Source: Acidobacteriaceae bacterium (GTDB lineage: Bacteria > Acidobacteriota > Terriglobia > Terriglobales > Acidobacteriaceae). From it: DNA of 6,760 nt. The notes beneath the pieces were generated by a model. It had not been told where the DNA came from, searched no databases, and saw only the letters and a program-made list of their open reading frames with translations. A program made the position numbers and the translations under genes. Shown piece by piece: positions 5,386 through 6,760 of this stretch (the stretch's first letter is position 1; each line of letters opens with the position of its first letter). The stretch is from the NCBI GenBank assembly GCA_003135315.1, contig PLBD01000232.1:3794-10553 (forward strand), given 5' to 3'.

Positions 5386-5697
5386 ATGAAGTGCGACAAA
5401 CTTCGTCAGGAATTCATGGAAGCGGTGCTGGATGGGCCGGAAACGGTTTCCGCCGAGATGCAGGAACATCTGGACGGCTGCGCGGCTTGTGCGGAGGAAC
5501 TGGTTGCATTGCAGCAGACCATGGCGCTGCTGGAGGAGTGGCAGACGCCCGAGCCGTCGCCTTACTTCAATACGCGATTGCAGGCGCGTATGCGCGACGA
5601 AGTAGCGGCACCGGCGCGTAGTTGGTTTGCCTGGTTCCGCCGTCCGATGGTAGCGGCGGCAGCCGCCGTGCTCATCGCCGTGGGCAGCTACTCCTAC
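5386..5697 (+). CDS. Zinc-finger anti-sigma factor, 3' end replaced
   Basis: The first ~104 codons encode a ZAS-type (zf-HC2) anti-sigma factor. C3 and H28-L-D-G-C32-A-A-C35 form the zinc site, and an amphipathic helix follows (E-E-L-V-A-L-Q-Q-T-M-A-L-L-E). A membrane segment at ~87-101 (P-M-V-A-A-A-A-A-V-L-I-A-V-G-S) is preceded by the basic-aromatic W-F-A-W-F-R-R. It would hold the upstream ECF sigma factor at the inner membrane. The ATG at 5386 is preceded by AGGAAACAGG, a moderate ribosome site, and the gene is almost certainly co-transcribed with the sigma gene. Immediately after the membrane segment the frame continues without a stop into acetoacetyl-CoA synthetase sequence, so the periplasmic C-terminal part is missing. 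The native end cannot be determined. Confidence 0.8.
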
Positions 5698-5712
5698 GGC
5701 GGCAAGGAATAT
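5690..5712. other. Chimeric junction, anti-sigma factor to acetoacetyl-CoA synthetase
   Basis: Upstream codons are mixed at the third position and fit an anti-sigma gene. From about 5,713 third positions are almost all G or C, and the protein is an acyl-CoA ligase beginning in mid-domain. The residues Y-G-G-K-E-Y (5695-5712) fit the acetoacetyl-CoA synthetase conserved Y-G-G-K-[DE]-[FY] block, so the crossover lies within or just before this segment. The reading frame is preserved, giving an open frame from 5386 to the end of the window. A short shared GC-rich string such as TACGGCGGCAAGGA would be a likely place for misassembly or recombination. Confidence 0.7.
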
Positions 5713-6760
5713 CGCCGGGACGACGTGGTCCAGCAGATCGCGGCCGAACTGCCCGGCCTGGCCGCGCTGGTGATGGTCGGCGGCGGGGCCGGGGAATCAC
5801 TGGCGGGGGTGCCGACGGCTCAGGTCCTGGACTGGGACGACCTGGGCCAGCCCGGTGCCAGCCCGCCGGCGCTGGCCGAGCCGGACTACACCGACGTGCC
5901 GTTCGACCATCCGCTGTGGGTGCTGTACTCCTCGGGCACCACCGGCCTGCCCAAGCCGATCATGCACGGTCACGGCGGCATCGTCCTGGAGCATCTCAAG
6001 ACCCTCTCGTTCCACCAGGACCTGGGGCCCGGCGACGTGTTCTTCTGGTACACCACGACCGGCTGGATGATGTGGAACTTCCTCGCGGGCGGCCTGCTGG
6101 CCGGGGCCACCGTGGTGGCCTACGACGGCAGCGCCACGTTCCCGGGCACCGACGCCCTGTGGCGGATCGTCGCCGAGGAGCAGATCAGCTACTTCGGGGT
6201 GGGCGCGCCCTACCTCCAAGCCTGCGCCAAGGCCGGCCTGGAGCCCGGACGTGAGCTGGATCTTTCCGCGCTGCGCGGGCTGGGTTCGACCGGATCGCCG
6301 CTGCCGCCCGAGGGCTACCAGTGGGTCTACCGGGACGTCAAGAGCGACCTGATCCTGGGTTCTTTCTCCGGCGGCACCGACCTGTGCACCGGCTTCGTGG
6401 GGCCGAGCCCGCTGCTGCCGGTCCGGTCGGGCGTGATCGCGGGCCGCTGCCTCGGGGCGGCGGTCGAGGCGTTCGGCGCCGACGGGAAGCCGGTGATCGG
6501 CGAGGTGGGCGAGCTGGTCATCACCGAGCCGATGCCCTCGATGCCGGTGGGTTTCTGGAACGACCCGGACGGCACGCGCTACCGCGACAGCTACTACGCG
6601 GACTTCCCCGGCGTGTGGCGGCACGGCGACTGGATCAAGATCCTGCCCGACGGCGGATGTGTCATCTACGGCCGCTCGGACGCGACGCTGAACCGCGGCG
6701 GCGTCCGGATGGGCACGAGCGAGTTCTACCGGGTCGTCGAGGCGTTCGGTGAGGTAGCGG
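5698..6760 (+). CDS. aacS: Acetoacetyl-CoA synthetase, internal fragment
   Basis: This is the middle of an ANL-superfamily acetoacetate-CoA ligase, which activates acetoacetate with ATP and CoA. Visible motifs are the phosphate loop Y-S-S-G-T-T-G-L-P-K-P (5926-5958), T-T-T-G-W-M-M-W-N-F (6055-6084), G-S-T-G-S-P-L-P (6283-6306), S-G-G-T-D-L-C-T-G-F-V-G (6367-6402), H-G-D-W (6622-6633) and G-R-S-D-A-T-L-N-R-G-G-V-R-M-G (6670-6714). The S-G-G-T-D-x-C-T-G-F and L-N-R-G-G-V-R-M-G-T-S-E-F-Y combination distinguishes AacS from acetyl-CoA synthetases. The family is ~650 residues. Roughly the first third is absent because of the junction, and the C-terminal domain carrying the catalytic lysine lies beyond the window. 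Codon use is strongly GC3-biased, unlike the upstream genes, and suggests an actinobacterial source. The enzyme identity is secure; its physical link to the upstream genes is doubtful. Confidence 0.88.

Noticed and set aside
5797..6624. 275-codon minus-strand open frame opposite AacS
   Set aside because: The plus-strand frame carries all the ANL motifs; the antisense frame is an artefact of very high GC at third codon positions.

Overview
The first ~5.7 kb looks like a chromosomal segment of a soil Acidobacteriota-type bacterium. The impression rests on moderately high GC, exported proteins whose signal peptides end in A-Q, an ECF sigma / zinc-finger anti-sigma pair, and a cluster of palindromic intergenic repeats. 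It is not a marker-gene assignment. The last ~1.06 kb (from about 5,700) has near-exclusive G/C third codon positions and encodes an acetoacetyl-CoA synthetase of actinobacterial style. It is joined in frame to a truncated anti-sigma factor, which I read as a chimeric junction (assembly or recombination) rather than a natural gene.

Layout. 1-695: no intact gene; a decayed BrnT-like (DUF497) toxin N-terminus at ~100-174, a possible 49-codon exported peptide at 190-339, and four hairpin repeats, three sharing the 9-base box GGGTGCCCC. 696-2027 (+): a PHBH/UbiH-type FAD monooxygenase with a hydrophobic C-terminal tail. 2050-2300 (+): a candidate free-standing small RNA unit, with a sigma70-like promoter, a very strong Shine-Dalgarno in front of a 16-codon ORF, paired segments and an intrinsic terminator. 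2329-2859 (+): a RimJ/RimL-like GNAT acetyltransferase. 2866-3429 (-): an exported COG3650-like protein, tail to tail with the GNAT gene. 3541-3972 and 3991-4527 (-): a two-gene unit of an exported protein of unknown function followed by a Nudix hydrolase. 4682-5359 (+): an ECF sigma factor, followed 26 bases later by its zinc-finger, membrane-anchored anti-sigma factor (5386 to ~5,700), cut off by the junction. ~5,700-6760 (+): the acetoacetyl-CoA synthetase fragment, running off the window.

Functional links visible here are limited to the sigma/anti-sigma pair and the exported protein/Nudix pair; the rest are independent housekeeping or accessory genes. The parts most worth attention are the small RNA unit at 2050-2300, the palindromic repeat family at the left end, and the in-frame junction near 5,700.
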